Assembly: GCA_018466975.1 (NCBI GenBank)
Contig: CM031558.1
Coordinates: 1,860,001-1,924,000 of the forward strand
Source: Sparassis latifolia
Lineage: Eukaryota > Basidiomycota > Agaricomycetes > Polyporales > Sparassidaceae
Length of the DNA stretch: 64,000 nucleotides
Direction: 5' to 3'
The position numbers and the translations under genes are program-made. Shown here in pieces: positions 20,736 to 30,645 of the stretch (position 1 is the first letter of the stretch; every line of letters begins with the position of its first letter). The notes below the pieces were generated by a model. It was not told where the DNA came from. It did no database searches and was given only the letters and a program-made list of their open reading frames with translations.

Positions 20736-21159
20736 CACCTACCGATCAAACCACCAGTGCACCACCCATCAAAGGGGTAGTAATTCCATGCGAGATAATA
20801 TATGCTACACCTACCCCGTACCGACTAATCAACTCTAATGTTTGATGTCTAGCCGCGAGAATCTCAGACACCCTTCTCGACTCGGGTGCCTGCGACTCTA
20901 ACATCTCAGTGGGCTCCTCTGGATTTCTGACACAGACTTATGCCGAGTCCTCGAGCTTGGCCGGAGAGAAGATGTGCAGAAGCGGACTCCACAGGTTCCG
21001 AGTCTCCCTCGAGGCCGCCTGCTCATGCAGAGATGCAAACCGCCAGAGATTGAGTGCATGCGCTTGACATGCTCCTCCGCATTGAAACATGGTACATGAT
21101 GAAGAGGCCACGGTTCCATATTTAACTAGGAGCTCGCTCTTCAGGCTATGATGAAGCAA
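20736..21159 (-). pseudogene. Possible unidentified gene fragment
   Basis: Minus-strand frame open apart from one TAA (about 20,938). The predicted residues look coding-like: ALNLWRFASLHEQ, LLHIFSPAKLED, then EPTEMLESQAPESRRVSEIL and LELISRYGVG. No family was recognised, no start or intron could be fixed, and it sits next to the copia insertion. It may be a decayed gene or coincidence. Confidence 0.25.
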
Positions 21160-22106
21160 GGCTCGTGCAGGATTCGGTGCGGGGCACCACTCCGAGTCCC
21201 ACTGCCAGTGTAGGAGGCCAGTTCTGGAGGGACCGCCCCAGGTTCTACATCAGCCACCAGCTGCAGTGCACCCGAAATATGAGCTCTATCTCTTCTATCA
21301 CTACTGCTCAATATTCAATATTCAATTGCGAATGCGAAGCATGACGCGACGGTCGTGCCCAGTCGTGCCCACGGCGAGGCACGTGATATCCAAACGCGTC
21401 GCGTTAGCGCCAGTCCGCGCGTCCAAGCTCAATGGTGCCGGCGACCATTTTGTGGTTCATGTTCCCTGTAAATTTCTCTCAAAAGATACCCTCTTTCAAA
21501 CGGTAAATAAGTACTACCCTCTTCTTATGAGCTGTTATTTGGCGTATTATCACCACGCAAGGTTCTCTTTCATACCTCCAGGCAGCCTGTCCTCGGTGTG
21601 TTAACACTGTTCCGCGGCACTGTATGCGGAGTCTCCATACCCGCCCTTTTTCTCACTTTTATGAGCTTGCTCATGCGCACTATGTCCTTACGCTCATCTA
21701 CTAACATCGATCTCCACAGGATTCTCGCATTTACACGTTCTGACGCCGTGGATGGGAGTACACGCTCTCAGACACGTATATCCTCAGGTATGAACGTCGA
21801 AGCAGATTGGCTCCTTAATGTCAGCCCGAGGGAGAGTACTGAGTGCAAGCAGCGGACCACCGGACATCCGACGGTGATATCCCTCAGCATTCAGCGCCAG
21901 ATGCTTCGTGGACTACTCCCGTGAATGATCCTGCAGGGTTTCACGCACTGAAGCTGGCGTGGTATCAATCGTCTGGGGTAAGACAGTGGGAGGATATGGA
22001 TATCAGTTCCGAGCCTAAGAATGCGAACTCCACAGCGCGCAACGACCCATTCACCGCCGTCTGCCTTGCCATGAGTCCCTCTCTGAACGTTCCGAACTAG
22101 CTAAGC
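21160..22106. other. Intergenic, no gene seen
   Basis: Several short plus-strand open frames (for example 21,598-21,924) lack motifs and codon pattern. Probably the 3' flank of MOCS2A plus neutral sequence. Confidence 0.4.
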
Positions 22107-22451
22107 CTACCCTCCTGACACCGGACAGATCACCGCGACCTCCTCTCCGCCGCGTAAGAACACCGCCTCGGGCTCCTCCACCATCTCCGCGTCTACCGCC
22201 CATTTACTCCCCGCCAGGATCGCCCCCAGCCCCGCATGCGGATGCCGCGCGCTCAGCAGCGCCGCCAGCGACGTGAGCGGGAAGCCTGTTGGGTAAGAAC
22301 AGCGATTGGAGTCGGCTGTAAGTTCAGCTGCGGTTGCAAAATTGGTTGAGTCTGGTAGCAGCGGCAGTGGGACGCGCTCCATCGTCAGCCCCGTCGCCGT
22401 CGATGCCGCCGCGAAGTAGAGCACTGTGATCTCTGGTGCGGGAGTCGACAT
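22107..22451 (-). CDS. MOCS2A: Molybdopterin synthase sulfur carrier subunit (MoaD-like)
   Basis: 114 aa from ATG 22451. Ubiquitin-like sulfur carrier that, as a C-terminal thiocarboxylate, donates sulfur to precursor Z in molybdenum cofactor synthesis in the cytosol, working with the large subunit MOCS2B (not in the window). Visible: EITVLYFAAASTATG at the N-terminus, LTSLAALLSARHP, WAVDAEMV, and the diagnostic GGEEVAVICPVSGG end with terminal Gly-Gly. An in-frame ATG further upstream (22538) would add about 29 residues unlike MoaD. Compared with typical MoaD (80-95 aa) there is an extra segment of about 25 residues after VPLPLL (TNFATAAELTADSN region) with no good GT-AG borders, so I keep it as coding. 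Confidence 0.85.
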   Translation of the reverse strand: MSTPAPEITVLYFAAASTATGLTMERVPLPLLPDSTNFATAAELTADSNRCSYPTGFPLTSLAALLSARHPHAGLGAILAGSKWAVDAEMVEEPEAVFLRGGEEVAVICPVSGG

Positions 22452-22764
22452 CGCTGAGCATAGGGCGGGAGCTAAGCTCGGACCGAGGTACGTGCGTGCG
22501 ACGCGCATGTGCGATATAATATTGGCGGTGCAGATCACGCGAGGGAAAGTTGCTGCAACTCGCTGCTGGTGATTCGCCCCGAAACGTCGAACTCACCAGG
22601 GATATACTGCGACGTGTGCGAGCCGGCCAAAGGCGGAAGTAGTCGTTTGTTAACGTTGCCCCCTTCTTGGCTCGCCCTCACCTTGGCTCCTTGGCGCGCT
22701 TGGTACGTTCATATAAGCTCCTTACTCATGTCCTTCGCATTCCCGCAGCTCTCTCGGGACTACG

Positions 22765-23908
22765 ATGATGTCCATAGCTGCGTTCATCGTCTGGGTCGTC
22801 GCGGGCGCCATCATCGTCTTCGACCTCCCTGTGCAGGTCGCACCCGCGCCCCAGGATCCCCCGCCGCCGCCCTACTCCCCCTCAGAACCAACCATCAAGT
22901 CCACGCCATCATCAAAGTCGTCGGCACAGCCCCCCCGCCGGAGTGCCTTCAGCGCACGTCGGCTCACCCCCACCACCTTCCTCATCGTCGAGACCGACGA
23001 CGTATTCGGGGAGCAGCCCTTCATCTACGCCAAGCTCGTCCCCGCCGCGAACACCCTTGTGCTACTCGACACCGGCTGTGGCGGCCGATCGCGCGATCAT
23101 GGCGTCGAGATCACCAGCCTGCGCGAATTCATAGAGACTGTGCCGGTCACAGACAACGGCGGCCGCCCGCTGAACGAACGCGCGCGCCTGCGTTACGTCG
23201 TCGTGCTCAGCCATTGTCATTACGACCACATACGTACGTCCGCACGCCCTGTACCTACCGCATCCAAATCTATGTCCTAAGTTCCTCGCAGTCGGAGTGG
23301 AAGACTTCGCTCACGACTCGCCCATCCTGGAGTCCGCACACTCCCCAACGTTCGTCTCCCGCGCAAACCTGCCCGCGCACTCGCAATGTGCGCGCCTCGG
23401 AGTGCCCACACCTACGTTCACGCCGACGCTCGTCCCGCACAACACGCCCCTCCTCTCCGCGTCTGGAGTCCCAGTCGGACTGACGCTCCTGCACACACCA
23501 GGGCACACCCCCGACGAGCTCGCACTGTGGGACGCGGTCGAGCGCGTACTCTACGCCGGCGACACGCTGTATGAGCGCGCACCGATCATCTTTCCCGCGG
23601 AGGGGGACATCGCAGTGTGGCTCGCGAGTCTCAGTGAGCTCATCGACCGCGTGTGCGCCGAGTCGAGCCCGCAGGACGTGCGCATCTGCTGCGGGCACGA
23701 GACGGCGGGCCGCCCCGCGCTGGACGTGTTGCGGACCGCGGAGGCGTTTGTGCGTGATGTGTTGGATGGTCGGGAGCTGGTGCGGAGTAGAGAGGAGCGC
23801 TGGGGAGTGTGGGTTGTCGAGTACATGCAGGAGGGCGGGCGGTACAGCTTGGTATGCCCGGAGCGGCTGGTGCTGGAGGCAAGGGAAAAGATAGGATTGA
23901 ACGTGTGA
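22765..23908 (+). CDS. Metallo-beta-lactamase-fold hydrolase
   Basis: Exons 22765..23233 and 23292..23908; intron 58 bp (GTACGT...CGCAG, phase 1), 361 aa. Zn-dependent hydrolase of the MBL superfamily: LLDTGCGG, the HxHxDH metal motif in SHCHYDH right at the splice junction, then HTPGHTPDEL, YAGDTLYE and CCGHE, giving the expected second-shell His and Asp ligands. The N-terminus (MMSIAAFIVWVVAGAIIVF) is a hydrophobic anchor or signal peptide followed by a Pro-rich linker. Unspliced, the frame ends 48 bases after the intron start. The substrate is not predictable. It is divergent from MOCS2A and convergent with the CCDC174 homologue, which it nearly meets at 23.9 kb. Confidence 0.9.
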
Positions 23909-23994
23909 TGTATCAGGAATGCACAACGTCGTGGACTACACGGACTTGATTTAGGCATTTGTACGAGTGTAATACACGGAGACATACCAACTAT

Positions 23995-25561
23995 TCAGGA
24001 CTTCGCGCCTTTGAGCATTTCCTGCGCAAGCTGGTCGAGGAACGCGTCTGCGGCACTGATCGGTGAAGGTAGCTGTGTCTCCTTCGCCTCGCCCTTGCCC
24101 CTCACAGATTGTGCCTCCAGTGTCGCGAACGGATCACCAGGTGGCGGTTTCTGTGCTGATGATGATGCCGCCTCCCGATGAGCCTGAAGTTGTGGTGCCG
24201 CAGGAGTCACGACCACGTTCGTCGACACAACCGGCTCCGCAGCCCCCGTCGAACTGACATTCGCGCCCACAGTCGGAGTGGCGCGCGCACCGATTTTTCT
24301 CCGCTTCTCCTCCACAAGCCTCCTGCGCTCCTCCACCTCCCGCTTCCGCTTCTCCATCGCCCTACTACGGGCTCCGACGACGCTCTCGTCGTCCTCGTGC
24401 AGGCCCTCGACACCAGGGCGCACGTTGAGCGCACCCGCCTCTTGTCTTGCCCGCTCTGTTTCCTCTCTCGCGGCGCGAAGCTCGCGCATCTGGCGCTCGC
24501 GGGTCTCCTCGTCGCCTGCGAACTGGTAGAACCCCGCACCCGTGGCGCGCACCTCCTTGGACGCATCGTAGTGCGCAGCCGCCGCGCTCTCGGACTCGGC
24601 GAGCTCCTCAGCGATGCGCGCAACGCGCTCCGCATCCGGCTCGTAAATCGGGAAGTGGTTTACCGGATCATCTGGCGGTGCAGGAGACCAAAACAAGTTA
24701 AATGTTAGAAATTAGAAATTAGAGGTGGTTAGCCCGTGCGAAGGGTGAGGAAAGAGGCACACTCACGGATCACGTAAGGGCTGTGAATGCAGAGATCGAT
24801 GAGTGGCGGATGGGAGGCATCGATGGTCAGAATGCAGAGTAAAGTGGATGTGGGGAATGACGCACTCGTCGTTATTCTCTACTTCGTCCTGACGCTGTAA
24901 GGCTTCGCGCGGGACCTCGGAGCGTCGAGCCGTCCTCACGCGCCCAAATTCGTCTTCATACTCGACTATCGGATCATCCTGCACACCAGCAGCTGAGCAC
25001 AGTGATGTCACCAGATACCCGAACTGCACGCACCGCTTCGTTTTCCGGGGCCTTTGGGACGATAAGCGACTCGTCAACATCGTCATCGTCGGACTCGTAG
25101 TGATCGATAGCCTTCTGGTCGAACTGCACGGCATGAGTCAGGCGCCAAGTCCATGAGGAGGGTGGAGACACGCACATCAACGAGTTGCGTGTCATATTGA
25201 GCGTCGCTGAGTCCTGCAGACTTGCCCTTGCGTAGCTGTTCGTACACGTGGGCCTTGTGTTCGAGGTTCGCACGCGCGGACTCGTACGTGCGACGGGAAA
25301 CGGCCTCGAGCTCGACGTCACGGGCTGCGCGCGCCTGCACGCCGGCATTCTGCTTCGACCAGCGGCTGATCTTCTGCACTGGAGGGATCAGATAGACGAG
25401 AACGTGAGCAAGGGAGTGGGACGTACCTTGTCGCTGTCCTTATCGCGCTTCGCACCGACGATGGCGGAGGGCCTCCCTGCGGCCTTGACTTTGTCCTCTT
25501 GCTGCACGAGCTGTGCCTTGAGCTCGAGGAAGGTGCTGGCGGAGACGCGTTGGGGAGGCAT
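23995..25561 (-). CDS. CCDC174: CCDC174 homologue (nuclear coiled-coil protein)
   Basis: Six exons on the minus strand, all phases consistent: 25561..25427, 25373..25176, 25123..25034, 24978..24866, 24780..24767, 24671..23995 (408 aa). The animal homologue is a nuclear protein linked to RNA processing; the function here is by homology. Matches: SASTFLELKAQL at the N-terminus, ISRWSKQNAGVQ, an acidic stretch (SDDDDVDE), DDPIVEYEDEFGRVRT, a DPVNHFPIYEP block, GFYQF and long charged helices (EETRERQMRELRAAREE; a Lys/Arg-rich EKRKREVEERRR segment that may be a nuclear signal). The fifth exon is only 14 nt; it is required to restore phase between exons 4 and 6 and adds PYVI. Confidence 0.85.
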
Positions 25562-27090
25562 AAGGGACAGGTTCCTAAGTGCTCGTGCGCTGAGCTATCG
25601 GTATGTCTTTGCACAACTCACTCGGTATGTTGGTTGTGTCTCACGCAAGTTCCTGATTATAGCCACGGTTTGAAGAGAGGTAGAATCCAGGTGGGCGACC
25701 AGGTAGGGGTTGTATGCGCGACGTGGATGAGAAGGTCCGTTTCATTCTATGAATCTAATTCGAACGGAGCTGCACTTTACTAGTACTACCTTTTGCGGAG
25801 TCTAAAATATCCTAATATCGCCTTGCGAAATGTCACGGTGGCGCTGGGCCAAACAAGACGGGTGAGGCCGAGCCATCATGGCCGTAAGAGGTCGACAGAA
25901 CGGTTCTGTCGACACAGGGCAGACAGATTCAATAGAAACTACTTTGCTTTGACTTTGCTCGATAAATATGTACTCCGGGCGAAGTATACCTACCCAGGAT
26001 GCGACGGCACATGCGATGCTGGAAAAGACAAAAATTAAAGGCGCGTACTGGAAGGGCGCAGTGAACGCAGGCCGCCTGCATTTTCAGGGCCACTGAGCCG
26101 AAAGGACACAATGGGGAGAGAAGCGAGGAACTTTGCTGCCATCTGCAGCCTCCCGCTCGTAGGCTGGTCACAAGAGATCAAGGAGCCCGAACTTGATGTG
26201 GCGCCCCAGCTCCTCCAGTACTAGCATCCCGGCCATCCTTAGAGTAGACGAGAGCGCGGAGGCCGACCTCGCAGACTCCGCACGGTCAGAGCGGGACGCT
26301 CCCCGCGTCTCGCATGTAAGTCATCGGGAGTGGCCTACCGAGTCGTTAGATTCATAGCAGCAGAAGTGCCCGAGTCGAAGATGGTGTTTGACATTTTAAG
26401 ACTATAAATTAGAGGTTGGAGTTAGGTCAGAGTTGGTTAATCGGGGCGAGGGAAAGAACCCTCTACTCACAAAGTTCGCAGTTCGATGAGTGGTGCGTGG
26501 GGCTGATCAGAACGTACCTAGCCAATACAAGTCACGTATATATCGGCTCAAGATAAGGGGAGAATAAGTATTGATAAGTACTAGTGCTGGCGGAGAAGAT
26601 GAGTGGGTAAGTGCATTACTTCCCTCTGTCTTGGTATTTCCGATCCCTGGTTCGGTATATATCCTACTGTACTCACGGGCATTCGTTATCAACCTCATCT
26701 CGTCCAGAGCCGACTTTATGTCAGAACGGGGAAATGGTACACTTGTCCTGAGCAAATTGATGTATCCAGTCGTGGGCTTTGGCACAGTGAGCGACGAGCT
26801 CGTCCATCTTCAAGTTGTAGCTGTCACCGAAAATGCTTCGGTCCAACTACGAACGTTATCAACTTGAAGTATGCTGAGTTGCAAGAAGGAGTCGGACAAT
26901 AGGCGCCTCCTCGTCGGGATTCTGCGCACGTTCTGCGAGGAAAAGCTTCTCAACATTCAGAGATCTACAGACTTGAAATGAGCCGAGAGGTGGCGCACTT
27001 TGGTGTTGCTTCGGTGTTACTTACCCTCAGACTGGGGATCGCCAGCTTCAATTGGCGCGCCAGTCACGAGTACGCGATGATCTAAATGCA
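25562..27090. other. Intergenic, no gene seen
   Basis: From the CCDC174 start to the inner edge of the right arm (homology with the left arm begins at about 27,091, CGGGTTAAGG). A short hairpin GTCGACAGAACGGTTCTGTCGAC is near 25,892. Open frames around 26.6 kb have no motif. Confidence 0.45.
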
Positions 27091-27146
27091 GCCGGGTTAA
27101 GGTTAGGAACAGATTAGGAACAGGTGCGGGGGTGGAAGCCCTGCTG

Positions 27147-27285
27147 TAAGAGCACATCTTGGAATGGATCTACACGACGTGCTCTTAGAGCATTGTAACT
27201 GTCCCACCGTCTCTCTCGCCCGCCCCCGCGTCCCTTCCGTCCCTCTGCTCCCTCCATCGCTATAAATCATGCCGGGTAAGCATCC
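27147..27285 (+). promoter_or_regulatory. Promoter module of zinc-finger copy D with inverted repeat
   Basis: 41-bp imperfect palindrome 27147-27187 (TAAGAGCACAT...ACGTGCTCTTA), then TTGTAACTGTCCCAC at 27193-27207, then CTATAAATCATGCCGGG and GTAAGCATCC at 27259-27285, 54 bases before the ATG. The ATG within the CATGCCGGG box is only a few bases from the TATA box, so it is more likely core promoter than coding. Confidence 0.65.
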
Positions 27286-27338
27286 TGTCTCTCCATCTGC
27301 GCCCCGCGCTCTTCCCCCGCCTTCCCCCTCCTTCTGCC

Positions 27339-28672
27339 ATGGAATACTCCCACCGCCTCAGCGCTTGCCTGCAGGCCCTCGACTCCGAGGCTCCATTCGA
27401 CGTGCCCCCCTACGCGTCCATGTACTCGGAAGGACCTATATCTTTCGGTGTTACCTCGTCTCCCGCACCCCATGGAAGCCCTGATTCTACAATGTCATCT
27501 GACTCTGTCGACATTGGCGCGTCCTTCGCCTTCTATACCCCTTCGGTTGTCTCTGCCGGGTCAATGCTCGGGCTCATGTGCGTACCCTTCTCGTTCCCTA
27601 CTATATGTGCTCCCACTGACGCTCGTGCTCTGATGTATTCAGGACCTCCTCCGGTTCCTCCTTGACCATGCCCGTGGTCCCCAACTACCTGGGCAACGAT
27701 ATCTTCGGAAACCTGGATAGCACCTCACCGCGGGGGCGCCCGTTTGTCGGGGATACGTTCCTGGACCAACCGATTGACGGATACGATTCCTTCCTCGGTA
27801 GCCCCTCCCGTCTCGGCGGTCGAATCCACTCCCCGTACTCCCCGTCCCTCAGCACCTCAGACCACCACCATGGTGGTGCAGATGATTATCACGACGCGCA
27901 CAACAGGCCCCCATCACCCTCAAACATTTCTGCGTCATTCTCAGAGCATTCCTCGGTCACATCTCCGGCCGAGGTGCTTTCCCCCATCCCGGCTCTTTCA
28001 CCGCCGCCCTTGCCTGTGACCCGCGCGTCTCGCGCCAAGGCAGCGAATGCCATCTTTCAGCAGCAGGTATTGGACACGCAGCAGATTACGGAGGGAGAGA
28101 GCGACGACTCGGAGTCCGGCGACGAGTACGTGCCGTCGCGTGCAGGGCCTTCGCGTGCAAGGCCTTCGCGTGCAAAGCCTTCGCGTCCAGCACCGGCACA
28201 TCGCCAGGGGGCGCGCACGCGTCGATACGCGCCATACGCGCGCGCCGTATCTCCTACCGTGCCATCGCCGTCGTCGCAGCCCCAGCCCCAGCCCCAGCCG
28301 CAGTTCGAGCGCGCTACGCCACGGAACGAACAATTTGACGGGGAGGTACGTCCGCCGTCTCCAGGAGCGACTCAGTGCAAGTACTGCCCGGCATCATACA
28401 AGCGGTGGTGTGACCTGGACAGGCATGTCCGGAGCCATGACGGGAATGCTCGCAGGACGCTCTGCGGCGGACTCCCGAAGGCGGAGGCCATTAGCGCCGG
28501 CGTCAATGTGAAGGCCGAGATGCCGTATGTCTATGACGGAGTGGAATATTATGGCGGATGCATGAAGGAGTTTAGTCGTAAGGACTCGCTCTCCCGCCAT
28601 CTCCAGCGTTCGAAGTGCCGCGTCGGAAGCCTTACGACGCAGTACAATTTGGAGCGCGCCCGCAGATTATAG
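27339..28672 (+). CDS. Zinc-finger protein copy D, mosaic of C-type and E-type
   Basis: Exons 27339..27577 and 27643..28672 (intron 65 bp, phase 2), 422 aa. The start MEYSHRLSACLQALD equals C. Residues up to about SRAKAANA are nearly identical to C; beyond this the sequence switches to the E/B type: acidic DDSESGDEYVPS, repeated PSRA units, RRYAPYARAVSPT, a run of Gln-Pro, RNEQFDG, finger CKYC-x12-HVRSH, LCGGLP with exactly 31 residues to GGCMKEF, C-x12-H, HLQRSKC and tail YNLERARRL. The breakpoint near 28,050 suggests recombination or gene conversion between copies. A 3' UTR intron (28682..28736) follows the stop by 9 bases. Expected nuclear DNA-binding protein. Confidence 0.88.
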
Positions 28673-29741
28673 TGAAAAACTGTGAGCCTTTTGATTTTGA
28701 AATATTCTGTGTATGCTGACGATGGTTGCGTTCCAGATACTTATGTCGTTCTTTTTTCTGTTCTATACACTATTTTCTCGATCCCCTCCTTCCATTCGCC
28801 CTGTGATGTTTTCGTTATCCTTCTGCAGCTATTCGCTATGTTGTATTATTTCCATCTATTTTCTCTATTGCCATTTATACTTATACTTTTATTCGTTCAC
28901 CACGCACACGTGCAGTCCCGAGGCCCAATCCCGCTCTTCCTCGCGGTCTTTCTGTGCGCCTCGGCCGCCGTATATCTTGTCTTCCTTATGGACGTGTACT
29001 TGTCTCTCGCTACTTGTAATATCGCGCCGTCTCCGTCGACCTACCGTGATGTTGTAACATTTATCTGTCGGACAACTCTCTTTCCTATCTCCACCAATCT
29101 AATCTCCCCTGTCCCATTAACGCTCTGCAACGGTCTCGACGAGTGTTTCTGGAGGGCTGCAACTGGCCTGGCTGTACGAGGTGGTATGGAAGCAGTGGCT
29201 GAGCTACGGCTGAATTTTATGCGATTCCCTCGTGCATCTCTATGCTACACTTGCAGTTGTAATGGACGATGGGCGGGATACAGTACTTGGCTGGTGATAT
29301 TGTAAAGACGATGCGCAGTGGCTACCGGCGGACGGTACGTAAAGCATACATTAATTGCGGCGAATGTCTCTTACTTTGGTGCACACTGCGCGTTATATGC
29401 GGCGAATGCGAGGGCGGTTGTGCGTAGTGCTCTCCCACCTCCGCCTTCGGCGTCATCATTGCCCTTCAGTACGTGTCCCTAGTAGTACTGTCCGCCGCAC
29501 AGGCATCCGACCCAAACGGAAATTTTGGAGATCATGCCGCTTTGGATTAGAGGTAATTAGAGTTGGTTACTTGGAGCAGTTTGACCTTCGTGGTGACTCC
29601 GAAATACTATGGGCATAAATATTGGTCAATATGTGGCGGGCGGTAAACACATTGACATGCTAATTGATAACTCAGTGGAAACAGTCGGTACACGTCCCCT
29701 GGTTCCTTTCTAGGTATCCTACCTTCCCGTTTCGGAATCCT
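28673..29741. other. 3' flank of copy D, homologous to the flank of C
   Basis: T-rich flank with a GT-AG intron 28682..28736. Homologous in inverted orientation to 7140-8000: landmarks are GGTCTCGACGAGTGT at about 29,130 and CCTTCCCGTTTCGG at 29,720-29,735. The 207-codon hydrophobic open frame 28,682-29,305 starts at the intron donor and is probably not a gene. Confidence 0.5.
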
Positions 29742-30472
29742 AACTCAATCGTGATGGCTATTAGATATCCCCTTTGCTCGTGCGTCGCCCTCAATTTCCC
29801 GAGCTGAGTTTGCGTCGGCATAGGCAGGGGGATATGGTACTTATAGGAAGCTCAATCGGAATTCCGGAGGCCCGTTAACTCACGTTTCTCACTCACCTCT
29901 AAGCTCCTGAACGACGCGCCCAGAGTGTCATCATTACTGTCAGAGACAGAGGCCTTGGTGAAATAGCAAGCAAACAAGTACTGTGCATGCCAGCACTGCC
30001 ACGCTGCCCCTCGGTGAATCCGAGAGAATTGCATTTGGAGAATTCAAGTTGTTCGTGGATCGTGGATGTGATCCTTGCATTGACCAGGCAGGATTACATG
30101 CGAGCTTGGAGTGCCTTCACCCTCCCGCTTCATCCAAGCACGATAGAGGGACCACACAGTTAGATAATGGACCAGTAGAGAGGGAAGCTCAACCTCTTCG
30201 TTGTCCTCGGCTTTCTCCGACGGACCTTGCGCGTGCGAGTAGGGTGGTCGCCTGCATCATATTGTCCTCTTGTTAGATTGACAAGGCTTAAGGCTTTGAT
30301 GTGGAAGGACAGAGAGGCTGGATAGTCCGAAAATGCAAGAATCAAGAGAAACGTCCATCATGATCATGCATATGATTCAAATTGAGAAGATGAAGTCGAA
30401 GATCGGTGTGTATGGCACGTGCACATCACTTCCGAAATTGGTAATAGTATAATCCATCACATCCTTCACATC
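29742..30472. other. Spacer between D and E units, no gene seen
   Basis: No convincing homology to the corresponding left-arm spacer and no gene. Short open frames only. Confidence 0.4.
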
Positions 30473-30590
30473 GAGCACCAGTGTGCTCTTATAACGATGT
30501 AACTGTCCCACCTCCCAGCCTCGACAGGGTGCGTCCCGTCCGTCGCTCTGCGCCGCCCACGGCTACAAATCATGCCGGGTAAGCATGCTA
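30473..30590 (+). promoter_or_regulatory. Promoter module of zinc-finger copy E with short inverted repeat
   Basis: Compact palindrome GAGCAC-CAGT-GTGCTC (30473-30488), then TGTAACTGTCCCAC (30499-30512), then a TACAAATCATGCCGGG box and GTAAGCATGC (30564-30590), 56 bases before the ATG. The same half-site as in C and D but with a 4-bp centre instead of about 20. Confidence 0.6.
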
Positions 30591-30645
30591 TCTCTTTGTC
30601 CTCGCCCCGCCCTCCCACTCCCGCATCCCTTCCCCCCCCTCCGCT

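Noticed and set aside
22509..23483. 324-codon plus-strand ORF overlapping the MBL-fold gene
   Set aside because: Arg/His/Pro-rich shadow of the true frame; lacks any metal-binding motif order.
23270..23926. 218-codon antisense ORF over the metallo-beta-lactamase gene
   Set aside because: GC-rich shadow frame; the sense strand has all family motifs.
27269..27484. ORFs starting at the ATGCCGGGTAAGC box before C, D and E
   Set aside because: The ATG is a few bases after the TATA box, and the frame overlaps the true exon 1 out of frame. Kept as a regulatory element.
28682..29305. 207-codon hydrophobic ORF after copy D (and similar ones after B and C)
   Set aside because: Starts at a 3' UTR intron donor, T-rich composition alone explains the hydrophobic residues, and the frame is not kept between C and D flanks.
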